From: Corynespora cassiicola
Lineage: Eukaryota; Ascomycota; Dothideomycetes; Pleosporales; Corynesporascaceae
NCBI GenBank assembly: GCA_022059125.1
Contig: JAEUWY010000005.1
Span: 4,774,001-4,838,000 of the forward strand
DNA: 64,000 nt
Reading direction: 5' to 3'
The notes beneath the pieces were generated by a model that saw only the letters and a list, made by a program, of their open reading frames with translations, had not been told where the DNA came from and ran no database searches. This document shows positions 35,504-46,996 of the stretch, piece after piece. The translations under genes and the position numbers were made by a program. Each line of letters starts with the position of its first letter. Position 1 is the first letter of the stretch.

Positions 35504-35912
35504 GGCGGGCATGTTGAGTGTTGAAGTCGCTGTGAAATGTGTTGCTAGAGCGGCATGTCCTGTCCCTCTGAACTTTTTCGCGCCGCTTGCCAAGAAACTT
35601 CCGCGATAGGGCTAGCGCGCCCCGCCCGGAACAACTATCAGCCAGGCTGCCGCGGTTCATGATACAAACCTCCGACCATCATCTTGCAACTCATGATTTC
35701 TACGTGCGACCGTTAGGTTCTTGAGCCCCGACGCTTGCCGTCGATTGATATACCAATGGGTTGCCAGGAATTTCTCGCCCCTACCCGTCGTTGGTGGCTT
35801 TCTCAGCCGCATGCTAGCGGAGCAGCCAATTTCCCGGATTTAATGGGCCTCCGCTGCTGATTTCCAAACGCTTACCTGTCCGAGCTGTATCTCCACTTAC
35901 GCTCTTATCAAT
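35504..35912. other. Divergent promoter of DBP9 and the HET gene
   Basis: About 400 bp shared by two outward-facing genes. No clear TATA box. Confidence 0.5.
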
Positions 35913-37439
35913 ATGTCGATTGGAACCAATATCCGTCAACTATTTAGAAAAGTCCCCCGATCGGATAAATACCAGGGAGAAGAGCAGACGTCCAATGCCA
36001 CCCCTTCCTTCATCTACCAACCCTTGGAGCATATCGATTCAATCAGAATCGTCGAGGTTTTGCCGAAATTGAAAGATGGCATGATTCAGCTCCAGATGTG
36101 GCAGGGCCAGTCGCCAGCACCGTATCGATGCTTGTCCTACATGTGGGGCGCACCTTTTGCGCATCACGAAATCCTGATCAACGGTGGACGTTTTCGTGTG
36201 GGCGATAATCTGCACCGCTTTCTACACACGGCAAGGCGACTGTATCCGTCACAACCGCTGTGGATTGACGCCATATGCATCAATCAACGGGATCTCGCAG
36301 AGAAAGGACACCAGGTACAAGCAATGGGCCATATATATCGTAAAGCGAAGGAGGTGTTAATCTGGCTCGGAGTGGAACTAGATCTAGACCAAGTTTTCGA
36401 TGTGGCAGACGATCCCTCCACCTGGAGTCGATTGCCCCCCACCCTTCAGCAAGGATTGGAAAGACTCTGCAACCACCCATACTGGTATCGCTCATGGATC
36501 ACCCAAGAGATATTACTGGCCGCGCACGTCCGCGTCTTGTACAAGCATCACGACGTGACCTGGCGTCACCTAGGAGACATGCTCTCTAAATCGCCCACCT
36601 ACGCTTCTGCTCTCTATGACACGACTCTGTCTGTATTCTGGAAGAAGACGACAAGAAAACCCTCCATCTGCATTGCAGAGCCCACAATAGATTCTGTGCC
36701 CCAGCAAAGCCTGGGAAAACCGCCGTCATACCCTGCGACTGGCAACGAAGCCCGATACACGCTGTGGAGTCTTCTGGGATGGCGCACGCGACCAATTTGT
36801 TATGATGTCCGAGACCGAATCTATGCCCTTCTTGCGCTCGTCGACAATGGCCACTCGTTTGAGGTGGATTATGGCGAAGATGTTGCATCGCTGTTCTGGC
36901 GAGCAGGTGGACACTTCGAGGCATGGAACGATGTTTATTTTGTATCGCTCCTTTGTAGTGCCTTGGATGTTTCGACGGCCATGCTGAAGGACCGCCTATT
37001 GAGGATGACGCCCTTCTGCATCTCTTATGCCGTGCGTCAAATGTTCCTGCCAGAGGATTGGGCCCGGTACGACACAGAGACATCAGAGCACTGCATCCAT
37101 ATCTTTGCAGAGAGGGAGGAGCACGACATTTTGTTTTGCATGCACGAAAAGCAAGTATGGGGCAAAGGCCCTCATGTTCTGCTGAGGCCGATCAATGACG
37201 AAGCCTTCATGGTTCTATTTGTTCCCGCGTTCAATTCCGGTCATGCCCCTCATCCGCGTGCCGTTAGGCCAATGGACATACTTGACTGGAGAAGTGGATC
37301 TTGGGAACCACTCAAGGATTTATCTTCCCTTTTCAAGGTGCGGCGGTCCCCGGGGCCGCACCATGGACTCCTCCCGTACAAGGTGCAGGTGCCAGCCGAA
37401 TGGATGCTCGAGATGGTGGCCTCACTGCGGAAACAATAG
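35913..37439 (+). CDS. HET-domain (heterokaryon incompatibility) protein
   Basis: Intronless gene for 508 residues. The HET domain covers about residues 70-215: PYRCLSYMWGAP, then LWIDAICINQRDLAEKGHQVQAMGHIYRKAKEVLIWLG, and YWYRSWITQEILLA. The remainder has the usual weakly conserved C-terminal region of such proteins (LLGWRTRPICYDVRDRIYALLALVD). HET domains are TIR-related effectors of programmed cell death in fungal non-self recognition, but most HET genes have unknown partners. There is no NACHT, WD or ankyrin region here. It is tail-to-tail with DUF6590 gene A, 0.3 kb away. Confidence 0.93.
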   Translation: MSIGTNIRQLFRKVPRSDKYQGEEQTSNATPSFIYQPLEHIDSIRIVEVLPKLKDGMIQLQMWQGQSPAPYRCLSYMWGAPFAHHEILINGGRFRVGDNLHRFLHTARRLYPSQPLWIDAICINQRDLAEKGHQVQAMGHIYRKAKEVLIWLGVELDLDQVFDVADDPSTWSRLPPTLQQGLERLCNHPYWYRSWITQEILLAAHVRVLYKHHDVTWRHLGDMLSKSPTYASALYDTTLSVFWKKTTRKPSICIAEPTIDSVPQQSLGKPPSYPATGNEARYTLWSLLGWRTRPICYDVRDRIYALLALVDNGHSFEVDYGEDVASLFWRAGGHFEAWNDVYFVSLLCSALDVSTAMLKDRLLRMTPFCISYAVRQMFLPEDWARYDTETSEHCIHIFAEREEHDILFCMHEKQVWGKGPHVLLRPINDEAFMVLFVPAFNSGHAPHPRAVRPMDILDWRSGSWEPLKDLSSLFKVRRSPGPHHGLLPYKVQVPAEWMLEMVASLRKQ

Positions 37440-37753
37440 ACACATGTGAGCAAATAATGTCGTAAAATTCGTTTGTAAAAGTTCAAGCTAACGTATTTAG
37501 AGAGGCTTTCTTGAGCCGATGCAGTCTGATTCATCACACTGGTCCCACATGACTGCAAACTGTCCGAAAAACAAAGAGGCACGTATTTGCGAAGATGAAT
37601 GAAGAAATGATGCGAGGAACGTTGTGGTTGTGGTGAGACAGCGCGCATTTTCTCTGAGGACAAGGTTGGCCGAGTCCAGCAGGAAACATGACCTGGCCTG
37701 CCAAAAGGGGGAAGGAAAAACGTATAAGAAGCGGCTGCTGTACATGGATCCGG
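37440..37753. other. Short spacer between convergent HET and DUF6590-A genes
   Basis: About 310 bp holding the two 3' ends. Nothing else recognised. Confidence 0.5.
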
Positions 37754-39133
37754 CTACTGGTATCGGTAGCCCAAATGACCGTAATGGCCATTGTGAGCCT
37801 GGTCATTTGGATATCCTTGACCCTGGTACGTGGAATAGTTCTGCAAGGGCGCTGAATAGTACTGAGTAGTGGGTGAAGAGGCTTGATGTTGTGAAGCCGA
37901 ATAGGTGGACGGAGAGGTTGGAGACAGGTACGTGTCGCTAGGCTGGGGGTCGGATTGATCCGGCCTATTCTCCTCGCGGTAATATAATAAAAACTTGGCC
38001 ATATCCTCGGGAGCAACGTCACCAATGTCCTTGACCTTGACGTTGCATTCGATGGGATAGACTTTTCCAAATTGCACACGGGAAGCTGGGTGCATGTCTT
38101 CATTGGGGTCTGCGGGAACAATTGCGATGGGATCTTTGGTCAGGGTCGTCTCGCCCACAACGGGAGTCGGGTGAGTGCCTTTGAAGTAAGCGATGGCATG
38201 CTCATAGGGATTACAGCCCGGTTTTGTGGTCCCGCGCTTGGAATAAGTGGAGATTGGGCTGCGCCGGTCAGAAGCAGTAAACGGTGGGGTGGGGAGGCAG
38301 TGGGCCAAGGACGTACCAGGCATAGACAAAACCAGATCTGGCCTCGACTACGATGAAGCGCCGGATCTGGGAGAAGGCACGCTCCCCAAAGTTGATGTAG
38401 GTTATGCAGGAATGCGAATCCGGCACGTCGCGGCTCGCTGCTTGAGTGTGCAACATGGACAAGACCTAAACTTGTCAGCGTGCTCTGCCCGATGGGAGCC
38501 GACCATGCGCCAAAGATGATGCGAAGACTGACTTTTCCCGGCTTAAAAAACTGCTTTGCCTCTGCTCCGGTCCTCATCCTGAAAGCTTTTGTTGTCAGTA
38601 CAGCCTGATAGACGGGCCATGGGCATTACCTACACGCGGACAGCGGCTCATATGTCCCATTCTGCGGCGTCCCACGAATGATGGGAAGAAGCCGCCGGGG
38701 GTTTTCATCCTCTGGGTGGGCGGGTCAGACGACAAATAGGCGGATGGTTGAGGTTGGTGGTATTCGTACCTATATACTGGGGCTGCAACGGATTGTGCTG
38801 GGTCGCAGAGTCTCTCCGGTCATATCCATATCCATGATTACTAAAGCCATATCAGACGAGAACATGACTTCCAGATGGCACGCACGTACCCCGAGAGCTG
38901 GTTTGAGGAAGATGGTGCGGGCACTGAAGAAGCAGCAGCCGCCGCCGCCGCATCAGGCGCTGCAGCCTGCTGTCTTGAGAAGATGTAGGTATGGCGGCCT
39001 GCGACGAGTGAGTTCCTCTGTTGCTGTGTGGAGGCAAGAAGATGCAGGATGGCTCACCGTAGGAATCGGTCTGTACGTAGTAGTAGTCGTTGTGGGCGGC
39101 GTCCCAAATCCATTCTGAGGCGGCTTGGGCCAT
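37754..39133 (-). CDS. DUF6590 protein A
   Basis: Predicted 345-residue protein in seven small exons: 39133-39058, 38998-38890, 38840-38770, 38711-38630, 38578-38533, 38465-38317, 38258-37754. All phases agree. The N-terminus carries a Trp/Tyr element (EWIWDAAHNDYYYVQ). An Ala/Ser linker leads to the DUF6590 core: AKQFFKPGKVLSML, INFGERAFSQIRRFIVVEA, CPISTYSKRGTTKPG, EHAIAYFKG, IAIVPADPNEDMHPASRVQFG and ECNVKVKDIGDV. A Ser/Tyr/Gln-rich tail follows. DUF6590 is a fungal domain of unknown function. The donor of the fifth intron is GTCAGT with a CTGAC branch site, slightly unusual but needed for the conserved PGKVLSML. It faces away from coiled-coil gene A. Confidence 0.85.
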
Positions 39134-40137
39134 GATGGTCCCAGGGCAGGTTGGATTGTCAAGCCTCGGAGCGAAGAGTTAGCGGCCTAAATACCCGCGA
39201 AGGGCACCACAGCTGAGACCGCATCGCAGAGCCGCATGGCTCGGCATCGCCATTGATTGCGCTGGTGGAGGGCGACTGTCGGCGAGCTTCCCCACTTCTG
39301 CGAGCTAACCAAGTTGCATCCACACCTGCACTGCAGTGCAGTGCGCGTCGCTGCTGGAGGGGGAGCATGACCCCCTCCTCCTCCAGCCCGCGCGAGAAGC
39401 GAGCTGACCTTCTCCCGCGCCAAGGGCAGCAGGCAAGGTGCAGCTAGGGATGGGTGCAGCTGGGTGCAGCTGGGTGCAGCAGGCTGGCGCAACATGCTGC
39501 AGCATGCAGCAAGGCGTCGCCCGCGGCCAACGAAGACGGGCGACGCTCCGTGCCGCGCTCCCCCGCCCACCACCGCACTACCGCACCACCACGCACCACC
39601 TCGCCGGCTCCCCCAGGGCGGCCAGGGCGGCCAGGGCAGCCAGGCCCCGGGCCCGGCCACGGCTCTGGCCCCGATAAGACACTGTCCTCGCCGCGGGGGT
39701 CGCCTTGCGCCCGCCCGTTGGCGGCACGGGGCTGGCGGCGTTGCCTCTTCCACCTTGGGGCCGAAGCATCCACTACAAATGCCGGCGCGCGGGCGCCTTG
39801 TTCCCTCTCAGTCTCCTCCAGCCCGTCTGGGGTGCAGCAACAGCCCCCTGTTGCCCCCGTCGCCCCCCCCCCCCCCCCCAAAGCGCATTCCGGATGGCCG
39901 CATTCCGCGCCGCTGCTACCTGTCGACTTTATCCACGTACTCCCCTGTCGTTGCCGCCAGCACACTGCTCAGCCAGGCACGTGGCGCCTCTGTGCGGCTC
40001 AACCCTTAGCCCATAACTGAAACTGCTTTGACTCTGCTGCTCCCCTCAACTCTCAGCCTCCCCCCCCGGTCTCTCTCCAAGCATGACACTCACCCCATGT
40101 GCGCATTCCAACGTCCTACCACTACACTCCCGCTGTG
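39134..40137. other. Divergent promoter region, DUF6590-A / coiled-coil A
   Basis: About 1 kb, very GC-rich. It has a triple GGGTGCAGCT direct repeat at 39451-39480, a C homopolymer near 39869-39882 and CT-rich leader sequence just before the coiled-coil gene. Long open frames on both strands are low complexity and rejected. Confidence 0.55.
39451..39480. repeat. Triple GGGTGCAGCT direct repeat
   Basis: Three head-to-tail copies of a 10 bp unit in the divergent promoter; each unit holds the CAGCTG-like core GCAGCTG. Confidence 0.85.
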
Positions 40138-42388
40138 ATGCAGAGGCCTCTTGAGGGACGCCAACATCAGGCTGTCGTACCGTCTGGACCCGGCGCTGGC
40201 GCTCCACGTCCACCGAGCCATGCCCTTGCCTTCTTCCGCCAAAGACTTGAACAACTATCCGATGGTCAAAGAGAACTTGCCTCAGAAAGGCAGGAACTGC
40301 TCATTCAGCGTGAAAAGGTCTTTTCAGCCGCCAAGGGTGTGCACGCCCAGCGTCAGCAGACCAGAAATGCCGAAGCCTCTTTCGTCGATGGCCTCCGCCA
40401 ATACATCAATCAACATGGCCAACCTTTCCCTTCCGAGCTGCTGGATGCTTACAATCGCGTCATGGAAGAGAGGGATAGTCTCGGGGTCCTAGAAGAAGAG
40501 TACATTCAGAGCGAACGGAATCGTGGGGGTGCCGAGTGGGTTTTCATGGCAAAAGAAGATGCCTTCTACCAGATCGAACTTCCGGAGCTTTTGGACCATG
40601 ACCTGGAAGGAGCTTGTCGTAATGATACCCCGGCACAACTCAATGCACATCCTTTTGCTCCCCCCCCTCCACCACCACCGCCGCCTCCACCTCCACCTCC
40701 TCCACCTCCATTATTGCCAGCTGGGGTGATACACCACCCGTCATCGCAACATCCGCCGCCGCCGCCGCCTCCTCCACCTCCCCCGCCACCATACCCTCCT
40801 TCGCAGTCTGTGAGGTTTGAACAAACACAGGTCCACCATCAGCCATCTCATCAGCGATACCCATCGCCTCTCCAGCATGTTTTCTCAGACATGGTCCCCA
40901 TTGGACAAAGATACCTATCGGCCGCCTCCGAACTTGAGATTCTCAGGAGAGAATTCAATACCCTCCGTTCTGAGCTGACTGCCATCGACCCGCTTCCTCT
41001 CGATATATCATCTAAGAAAACTGCACGACGCCCCGACTATATGACCTTTCCTGAGCAAAATCCCGCGTTATTCGAAAAATCCAGCAAGCTTATTGACCAA
41101 ATCATTGACTGTGAGCAAAAAGTCCAAAAGCTTAGACAGGCTTCCATGGAGCAGGAGAACCTCAACAGTATTGAACGCAGAAATTCGTATCCCACCCCTC
41201 CGGATAAAGGTGAAAGACCTTTCGATGCTGTTACCCGGGCCCATACAGATGGTATCCTCCCCACCCTTGTGGACAACACTACCGTGAAACACAGGATCAA
41301 GGAGTGGCTAATGGACTATATGAGGACAAATGTCATTCCCAGGACCGTCTACGTGAATTACCTAAAGGGAATGGGTTTCATGGAAAAGGACGGTGATTGG
41401 GAAGAATGCGCCTCTCAGTATCTGCCAGACGACGAAGAGAGAAGCGAGGAGCAGGACCAAAGCCTGGGGCCCTATACTGGAAGCCAGCAGGCTGACGAAG
41501 AAGACCCTGAATCTCTTTCGGACCCTGAGAACATCAGTCTGACCTCGGAGTCTCTGTTCAATGATGCAAACCCCGCACCCGGGCTGAAATTGGAATCTGG
41601 TCACCGGAAGGCCCATATACCCCATGATTCCTTGGAAAGGACACCCCGTTCAAATGTTGGTCCCACGGATATGGTCTCCCGCCCAGTTTCCGTCATTGCG
41701 TTGGAAAGGAGCTTTTCTTCCCATGCTACAGGACCCACTATCTTGACTTCCAAGGCCGAGGAGGCCACCCGTGCCATGGAGTATTCGGACATGCTTGAAG
41801 TTGCCAAGGAGCCGGTGAAAGCACATGCCTGGAAGAGCCTGGACCCCCAAAACCAGCCGGATACGGATACTACATTTTCCGTGGGCTTAACAGGCCTAAA
41901 TCTTGCAATGGAACAGTGCCAGTCCAGCAGTCTCTTACCTACAAAATTGGATATCGTTCCTATTGATCAACCTGCAATCTTACAGGAAACGGAACCAAGC
42001 GCTTTGACTCACGTAAATCATAGTGACATCGTTGATCTCTTGCCGCAAAATGGGCATATGGGGACAGTTGAAAATGGTATGACATTCGTTTTCATTTGCT
42101 TAGTCACTAACAGCTCCAGGGTCTCCTTCAAGCCATACTTCGGAAGAAAGTCTACACTCATCAAATGAAGATCTTTCTCTTAAGCCTTTATATAGTACTC
42201 CCACGCCATACGGACGGATAGACTGGACCGCATTTGCAGGCCAGAGCCGTCGACACGTGAGCATCCCAGGAGAACTTCACCGAAATAAAGGCATTAAGCC
42301 TAGCTGGAGACGCGATTCAACATCTCTTCATAGCAGACATCGATCAAACCACGTGAGTTTTGGTTTTCAAAAGAACAAACGTGGCTGA
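40138..42388 (+). CDS. Coiled-coil, polyproline protein A
   Basis: Predicted 735-residue protein. Exons 40138-42076 and 42120-42388 join in phase over a 43 bp intron. Residues ~20-140 form a charged coiled coil (LEQLSDGQRELASERQELL; VMEERDSLGVLEEEYIQSE). Two pure Pro runs follow (about residues 178-196 and 207-222). A second helical region (ASELEILRREFNTLRSELT) and a long acidic, Ser/Glu-rich disordered half follow, with one compact block IKEWLMDYMRTNVIPRTVYVN. I do not recognise a named family. The start is the first ATG in a frame that is open further upstream. At the 3' end a GTGAGT donor and TAATC-like branch could splice to an alternative end near 42441. It is divergent from DUF6590 gene A. 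Confidence 0.75.
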
Positions 42389-45248
42389 AACTAATCTGTC
42401 CCTTGGAAAAGTCCATCGAAAGATTGTGCAAATATGTTTAACATCAATCACGCCGTCTCGCGTTCCAGCATCGATTCGAAAACACCTTGATTTTGACTAC
42501 TCGACCTTTTAGCAATGTATCAACACACGCTGTATTATTTTCCCCTGGGAGTTCAGGGACCGCTCGGAGTACTTTTCCCTCGGATCAGATTGTTTGCATC
42601 TTCCTGCGACGGCAGCCCAGCCGTTGCGTTTGACCTCCCGGAGTTGGCCTTTTTTTTTTTGGTATCTCGGTTCTACTGCCCAGACTGAGCCAACATCTGC
42701 ACAATTCCCTACTGGATACATTGTTCCTTGGATTTCTGAAGCACAGTTTTGGGTTTGGCTCACTGCATCTCTTGGTTTCATGTATATTGGTTATTGCTCG
42801 GGACAAGCTGCAAACTTCCCGGCGTCGATAAATTTTGGATATTTGATGCCAATTTGGATTAGCCCTTTTTGGTACAACTTGCCCCTCCAAATTCATTCAC
42901 AAAGGTGTCAGGCTCATGCCTTGTCCGCCTTGAGTTTCGGCATGCCGAAGGCCGCGCTTGCAGCCGCATCTTACACCAACGCACGCCTCACCACAGCACT
43001 TCATTGTCCGAAAGGCCGTGGCTTTGCGAAACGAGGGCATGTTTGCCTGATTGCATTCAGTTGGAACTTCTGCTTATCATTATTGCCTGGCGCGTTTGTG
43101 GACAATTGGCTGGGAATGTAAAAGCGTGCCACAAGGCTGAAGGCAGCATGCATCCTTGGGGTTGATTTGATTGGGTTCCAGCCCCTCACCGATCATATAG
43201 CGGTACATTGCCTAGCAACAGCAGCAATTCCACCAAGCCGAAAACATGTGTCGAAAATGGGTCTGTTGAGCCAAACCACCTCGCCTGCGCTAGGGTTGCA
43301 GTGAGGGTCATCTGCGCATACAACCTATGCACTGTGCAACAAATTATTGGCCCTAGATTTCAGGCAAGCAGCTAGGCAATCTGATGTGGTGGTCCATGTC
43401 CGACCACAACAAACAATTTCCGACAGCACAGCTGAATCCTGTGCCAGCACGCTGCTGGGCTGCGCTCCTGGTTGGCTGTGACTCATCGGAGGCTCTGCTG
43501 GCTGCGCGAATCGGTCCTCTGCGTCTTACTTTTGGCAGGCAGCATGTGCAAAAAACACGGCCGCCGAAGGCATGCAGCGACATCGATGCACTGGCGGACT
43601 TGCTCGTACTGCGCCTGCGGGCGTCGTAGGCCGTAACAGGCGGGTTGGTGGAGCGAAGCTGAGCTAGCAAGCTTGCGAAAGGGGGGAGGCTGTGACTCAC
43701 CCACCAAGGAGGGCAGCTCGTTGATGCAATGTCATCATAGCAGCTATGCGGGAGCGGTGGGTACGGGCAAAGTCCCTTATCCGGCGAATTGGATCATGGG
43801 TTGCCTGGGATTTTCCCGCCGAATACCCCGGGATAAGTATTGAAGAGCTCAATAAGAGACGGCGAAAGCTACTCCATCCGCGGAAGCCGTTCGGTTGTCA
43901 TACGTCGATTCGGCACAGCCCGCGAGTCCCGTGCCCGTCCGCTCCCTCCCGCTTCAACTGCCATCCGCTTACCCTTCGGGCCCACAGTCTGACCGCATTT
44001 CCCGAGTTGCCGCATTAGTTCCCGTGGAGTGGATACTGCTGAACCAGATCCCTGGATTGGCCTGGTAAGGCTGGGCGCTAGACTGCCAGCCCATATGCAG
44101 CCATTCTTCGCGCTACGGCGCCTATGTGCGATAGATATTCGTACAAGGCGCCTGCGCCTACCCTACCCTACCCTACCCCGTGGGGACAGAATCTTGAAAT
44201 CGAAAGCGACGCGCGCCGTCGCACCTGACGCGATGGATGCGTAGGGGTGGGTGTTTCGTCATCGCACATGTCATCGAGAACAAGGCAGATGATCCTAAGA
44301 CGAGACGAAGGATGGCGTGGCCTTCTGGTGTGCTTTAATCCCCGTGGATTACATTGTCTCACTGTGACTAGCTGTTGTACGTGACCTATCCCAGGGCCAC
44401 CATCGTCTCTCTGCGACAATCAGCCGTTGTTGCCTTGAGCTTTATCCACGCCGGACGCATGGGGTCGCAAACCTAATTCCTTTCTTCACATGATTTTCCC
44501 ATCGAGAGTCATTCGTTTGCAGGGCTAGAGGAAATGAGTTTGAACCTCTCAATACGGTAGCTCTGTGCCAAGCCGATGCGGGCTGAATCTTGCAAGGGTT
44601 GCTTTTTCCACGTGCAACACAGCCGGCATGTATCGCCTGTTTCTCGCAAAAGTGAAGCGACCAATTGCATCGCAGTAGCCCCGCAACCGTCGAATGGGAT
44701 GCATTTGGCAACAATGCCTGTGTTGGGTGGTGCAGTATGGGACGCGATCCTCCCTTTGCTCCGATAGGCGTTGCACCCGCCATTGGTCGCGGGCGGTCGC
44801 GGGCGGTCACCATCGCAGGGCATAGTGTTGCCGGGACGACGCTTGCGGAAACCCAAGCCGTCTCGTATCCCCATCGTCGACGGCATGCGTATATGAGTTG
44901 TGCTCGGCAGGCTCTTTTATTGGGGTTGTTTTCTGCAGCCACGTTTGATGCGAGGAGCGCGTGTGGATCTCCGCGCCATGGGTATGCTTTTGCAAGGGTC
45001 GGCCGCAAGGCAAAAAAAAAAAAAGGCAAACGCATCTCCGAAAGGCGTGATGCCGGGGGGTTGATAAGTGAAAGCATGAATGGGGGGGCATCAGGCGTCT
45101 GATTAGAAGAGCATATTGCATTATGCCGTTTTGGCGGAGGTGGAGGAGTAAAATACGCAGAGCCGCACGAAAACATGGGGAAACCAGCTCGGGCTTTGTA
45201 TCTAGTCCTAGGAACGGGAGAAGTAGAGATTTCCCCCCCAAATGACCG
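42389..45248. other. Gene-free centre of the mirror-image block
   Basis: About 2.9 kb between the two coiled-coil genes. Open frames are short or start at non-ATG codons, with no domain. A CTACC pentamer repeat lies at 44157-44178. I saw no transposase, long terminal repeat or long inverted repeat by eye, though a divergent one would be missed. Confidence 0.5.
44157..44178. repeat. CTACC pentanucleotide repeat
   Basis: Four to five tandem CTACC units. Not the fungal telomere unit TTAGGG/CCCTAA. Confidence 0.85.
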
Positions 45249-46720
45249 TCAGAAATCCGCACTACCCTCCCGCAGATGCGGAGCTTGCCCCATTGGCTCC
45301 AAGGTGGCCTCCAGCATAAGAGCCTCAATCAGTGAGGATCCAGGTGGAGGACCGGAGTACTCTGGCAAACGGCTCGACCCGTCCAAAGACCGCGACGTCG
45401 ATGGTCGGCGTTCTGGTGCAATGTCTGACCAATCATCCTCGAGTCGCAAAGGGCGTCCCGCCCCCTCCTGGTCAGCGGCAGCTGATGGTCCGGATGAAAG
45501 CCAGCTAGTCACTCGCTTTTGTTGGTTGTAGAAGGCGTCGATGATGCCTAGTGAGCCTTGCGTTCTCGTCACTGGAGCCTCCGAGCTCTGTGAAGTTCCG
45601 GTGAATGTGCTGTTGTCCATGCTGCCAACGATGGTCGGAAAGGGCACGTCTTGGAATTCAATGCCCATTTGGATACATAGCATTCTGAGACGGTTGACAT
45701 CAATCTGCGCCGCCTCCAGATCTTGTTGTAATTTCAGTCTCTCCGTTCTGGCTTCTTCGAAGAACACTTCATCCGATGTGATATCCATTTGTCCACCTGC
45801 CCTAAGGTATTCTCGCTCGTCGATGTCCCTTCTCAGCTCATATTCGAAAGAACTCAGTCTATCCATGATAATGCGCACATCTGACATGCGCGAATACAAC
45901 TCATCTCTCAAATTGGTAGGTGATTCTTTGAGGTTAGACCTATTTGCATGATCCAAAGCTAGGCTATGTTCCTGGGAGGCCTGGTTGTAAGATTCCTCGA
46001 CCCCATCATCCATCTCCCAGTATATCTCTTCCTCTAGCTTCTCGAGTTTGTATTCGTGGCTTGAGAGATTTTCTTCCGCCCGTGAGCACCTGTCGAACAA
46101 AGTCCTCATATCTGCGCCGCAAATTTTGATCGTTGATTCAAGATCATTGAGTTTCTGTTTCCGGTTGGGGCTGCCATGGTCGTCTGATTCTGAGTTGACT
46201 TCAACCAAAATATCACGCAAGAGATCCTCAAAATTTCGCTGACGTTGGTGATAAAGCGTTCGCTCCCGTTTGACCTCCAGTCTTGTCGTGAGAACAATCT
46301 CCCTGAGACCAGCAATCTGGTTTCTTCTTGAGCGCCATATCTGAATCACGGCGTCTTTGGCGGTATTATGGGGCATTATCTGTGTAGTTTCATGGTTTTC
46401 TGGATCTGAAGTTGGAGTGTTCCCGCAAATGTCAATTCCAGGGGACGAGGTATAAACAGGGTTGGCAGCCATAGTAACCGCCTTGTGCTGGTCTGCTTGT
46501 GGCCTAGCGTCAAAAGAAGTCTCCGATATCGATGTCAAATTTGATATTTCAACTCCTTTTCTTCCCCCCGAATCACTTGCCTTTTCCTTAACGCTATCAT
46601 CCCGTGTCAGCGTGGGGTCGTTGTCGTCGCCTTTATGCCATACCTAGGTGGGGATGCGCCACCTTTGCCATTAGATGGCGGAGTTGCTTCTGACCCACGA
46701 GATGCATCAGCGCTAGACAT
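45249..46720 (-). CDS. Coiled-coil protein B
   Basis: Predicted 473-residue protein. Exons 46720-46644 and 46593-45249; the join (..ASPP|SVKEKAS..) is in phase over a 50 bp intron with a GCTGAC branch site. After a ~100-residue disordered, Ser/Gly-rich N-terminus there are three helical, charged segments: VIQIWRSRRNQIAGLREIV onward, AEENLSSHEYKLEKLEEEIYWE, and FFEEARTERLKLQQDLEAAQ ending before QMGIEFQDVPFPTIVG. The C-terminus is disordered. No named domain is recognised. Layout and short patterns such as FxxxLRxxI resemble coiled-coil protein A, suggesting distant relationship (inference). It is divergent from DUF6590 gene B with a 276 bp gap. Confidence 0.8.
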
Positions 46721-46996
46721 CCGAATTTAGCAATAAGATCAAAATTCTTACGAGATGGCACCAAATTTGCGGGTGGTAGGGGCCTTTTCAGCATACTTGA
46801 TCCCGCTTCGCAAGGATGATGCATGCGGGCCGTGCGCTTTGACCAGGGCCGGCTTCCGCGACGTTTTTTATTCCAGCCTCTAATCCACACACCAGAGCCG
46901 CACTAACAGCAGTCTGGGTATACCATCCCCGCTCGATGCTGGGCCCATAAGAAGCATGCTATCCTTCAACTGTAAGCTCAGAGAAGATGCGACGTG
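46721..46996. promoter_or_regulatory. Compact bidirectional promoter, coiled-coil B / DUF6590-B
   Basis: Only 276 bp separate the two start codons of outward-facing genes, so the core promoters must share this interval. No canonical TATA box is seen. Co-regulation is a reasonable inference. Confidence 0.55.

Noticed and set aside
39187..40020. Several 170-190 codon frames in the divergent promoter
   Set aside because: Three frames on two strands are open at once through a GC-rich repeat region; none has a domain.
42594..43121. Hydrophobic Trp-rich 175-codon frame
   Set aside because: Begins at TTG, no signal or family, and no splice partners; likely chance.
44157..44178. CTACC repeat as a possible internal telomere tract
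   Set aside because: The unit is five bases and lacks the TTAGGG/CCCTAA register used by filamentous ascomycetes.
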